DNA of 57,283 nucleotides from Deltaproteobacteria bacterium (GTDB lineage Bacteria; Desulfobacterota; Binatia; UBA9968), in NCBI GenBank assembly GCA_016874755.1, contig VGTH01000034.1, positions 1-57,283 of the forward strand, given 5' to 3'. Positions within the stretch are counted from its first letter, which is position 1; every line of letters begins with the position of its first letter. Below are positions 55,961-57,283 of this stretch, one piece after another. The notes beneath the pieces are model-generated. The model made no database searches. It saw nothing but the letters and a program-made list of their open reading frames with translations, and was not told where the DNA came from. A program made the position numbers and the translations under genes.

Positions 55961-57076
55961 ATGGCGATCGGACTTTCTCACGGCGGCACCAATGTTTATT
56001 CGGCCAAGCAACGATCCACCGAACTGTGGGTCGCCACGCAGGATGGCCTCGTTCGTTTTGAAAAGAACAACGGCAAGTGGCAAGAGGCGCAGCGGGCGCT
56101 GCGCGGCAATCACATCAGCTCGATTATCTTCGAGCAGACCAGCGGCACCATGTTTGCCGGCGCATTCTTCGGCTCGGTGCATGCCAGCAGCGACGGCGGC
56201 AAAACTTGGGAGCGGCGCGACAACGGCATCGCCTGTCACGACGTCTACAGCCTTGCGTCGAAAACCATCAACGGCAAAACCCGCGTCTATGCCGGCACTC
56301 AGCCGGCACACTTGTTTGTCAGCGAAGATTTGGGCGCCCACTGGAGCGAGCTGCCGGCGCTGCGCCAAGTCGAAAGCGTCGGGCAATGGTCCTTCCCCGC
56401 CCCACCCCATGTCGCGCATACGAAATTCATCACCTTCGATTCTAAAGACGAAAACGCTATCTACGCCTGCGTCGAGCAAGGCGCATTTTTGAAGAGCGAT
56501 GATCTGGGGAAAAGCTGGAAGCAGCTCAACACCGTCGGACTTTACAAAGACAGGAACCGCCCGGTGGAACATTTCTATGACGTGCATCGCTGTTTGATCG
56601 ACCCGCGCGACCCACAAAAAATCTACGTCACCGGCGGCGCCGGCCTCTACGTCACCCACACCGGTGGTGCTAGCTGGCAGCGCTGGATGTGCCCCGATTG
56701 GGCGCCGGATGTTTACCCCGACGGCTTTACTTGGAACCCGAAAAATCCCGACATGATGTTCGTCGCCGCAGCGGAGCACAATCCCGTCACTTGGCGCAAA
56801 GCCGGTCCCGCCGCGCGCGCTGAAGGCAAGATTTATCGTAGCAAAGATTGCGGCAACAGCTGGGAGCGCTTGGGCGGCGGATTGCCGGCAAGCTTGAAAC
56901 ATGAATTTGGTGCACTTTGCCTCGAAGAAGCCAACGGCACCTGCGCTATCTTCGGTGGCACCACCGGCGGCGAGGTTTTCTGCAGCGAGGACAACGGCGA
57001 GAGCTGGACATCGATTACCGACAAGCTTGCGCCGATCTCGAAGAAGGGCCATGAGCGCCTGCTGGCAGCCAGCTAA
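55961..57076 (+). CDS. BNR/Asp-box repeat protein (sialidase- or VPS10-like beta-propeller)
   Basis: A 371-residue protein with no signal peptide. Six Asp-box motifs (S/T-x-D-x-G-x-x-W) are visible: SSDGGKTWE, SEDLGAHWS, SDDLGKSWK, THTGGASWQ, SKDCGNSWE, SEDNGESWT. They space out as blades of one propeller. Catalytic sialidase residues are not seen, so it is probably a non-enzymatic propeller. A terminator follows directly. Confidence 0.88.
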   Translation: MAIGLSHGGTNVYSAKQRSTELWVATQDGLVRFEKNNGKWQEAQRALRGNHISSIIFEQTSGTMFAGAFFGSVHASSDGGKTWERRDNGIACHDVYSLASKTINGKTRVYAGTQPAHLFVSEDLGAHWSELPALRQVESVGQWSFPAPPHVAHTKFITFDSKDENAIYACVEQGAFLKSDDLGKSWKQLNTVGLYKDRNRPVEHFYDVHRCLIDPRDPQKIYVTGGAGLYVTHTGGASWQRWMCPDWAPDVYPDGFTWNPKNPDMMFVAAAEHNPVTWRKAGPAARAEGKIYRSKDCGNSWERLGGGLPASLKHEFGALCLEEANGTCAIFGGTTGGEVFCSEDNGESWTSITDKLAPISKKGHERLLAAS

Positions 57077-57104
57077 ATTCTAAAGTCCTTACTTGATACT
57101 TAAA

Positions 57105-57140
57105 GGCCGGGACAATCTGTATGACCGATCCCGGCTTTTT
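57105..57140 (+). terminator. Intrinsic terminator of the BNR gene
   Basis: GCCGGGA, a 16-nt loop, TCCCGGC and TTTTTT, 28 bp past the stop codon. The stem is 7 bp and GC-rich. Confidence 0.82.
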
Positions 57141-57229
57141 TGCATTTCCGCACGATCCATAACTCCGCTCTAAGCCCACGCGGGTTTCAGAAACTGTAGG
57201 GTTTTCAGGAAGTTTTGGGGTATTGGGAT

Positions 57230-57251
57230 TCGCCCATTGGGCGAGTTTTTT
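57230..57251 (+). terminator. Second terminator-like hairpin
   Basis: TCGCCCATTGGGCGA, a 7-bp palindrome with a single-base centre, followed by GTTTTTT. It directly precedes a candidate promoter; as the loop is very short it may also be a protein site. Confidence 0.5.
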
Positions 57252-57252
57252 C

Positions 57253-57282
57253 TTGACTTGTATCTGGTTAGTGTTTTATATT
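57253..57282 (+). promoter_or_regulatory. Candidate sigma-70-like promoter at the window edge
   Basis: TTGACT (57253-57258), 17 bp, TTATAT (57276-57281), close to consensus for a gene beyond the right end. Its AT-rich context contrasts with the GC-rich neighbourhood. Confidence 0.5.
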
Positions 57283-57283
57283 T

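Overview
The window is a GC-rich bacterial chromosome segment in which essential genes (murJ, asnS, carAB, pyrB, recG, argJ, aroG-type DAHP synthase) sit between accessory genes and gene ruins. There is no phage, integrase, insertion-sequence transposase, CRISPR array, rRNA or recognisable tRNA. The gene set (MmgE/PrpD, Rieske oxygenase, GMC oxidoreductase, Bug/TctC and many NMT1/THI5-like solute-binding proteins, GloVer-repeat and BNR proteins) resembles uncultured soil or sediment lineages such as Binatota, Rokubacteria, Tectomicrobia or former Deltaproteobacteria. That placement is inference from gene content only.

Layout. 0.2-7 kb: a methyltransferase, an Er-VIT1 (MbfA-like) iron exporter divergent from threonine ammonia-lyase, two universal stress proteins and a phosphotransferase-kinase fusion. 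7.3-15.6 kb: an ATP-dependent DNA ligase with one in-frame stop, a cupin, asnS, an intact and an internally deleted MFS gene, DAHP synthase, a pyroglutamyl-peptidase-like protein and a frameshifted DUF2235 protein. 15.8-25.6 kb: a catabolic cluster with GMC oxidoreductase, TctC-like binding protein, MmgE/PrpD, MFS and Rieske oxygenase, interrupted by murJ. 25.6-27.3 kb: small secreted proteins and a decayed binding protein. 27.5-36.9 kb: a minus-strand pyrimidine operon read pyrR, pyrB fusion, carA, carB, recG. 36.9-47.2 kb: single genes (phosphoesterase, 3-hydroxyanthranilate dioxygenase, GST, GloVer protein, sulfatase, HAD, argJ) mixed with a chimeric ORF and two pseudogenes. 47.3-57.3 kb: YjgR-like ATPase, small periplasmic protein, phosphoesterase, 2-hydroxyacid dehydrogenase, a four-gene run of solute-binding and beta-propeller proteins (two of the three binding proteins broken), a small HTH unit and a BNR protein.

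The most notable system is the pyrimidine operon. Its second gene joins a complete aspartate carbamoyltransferase, a zinc ribbon matching the PyrI regulatory chain, and a second PyrR-like phosphoribosyltransferase. The leader of the operon carries a near-consensus PyrR-binding loop and an intrinsic terminator that are mutually exclusive by base pairing. The 3' arm of the terminator also serves as the Shine-Dalgarno sequence of pyrR.

The second theme is decay and short repeats. At least nine genes are broken, chimeric or interrupted. Several single-base lesions could be homopolymer sequencing errors; others are clear deletions. Families of small palindromes and period-9 repeats fill the intergenic spaces, and in several places they supply stop codons, start codons or N-termini to neighbouring genes.
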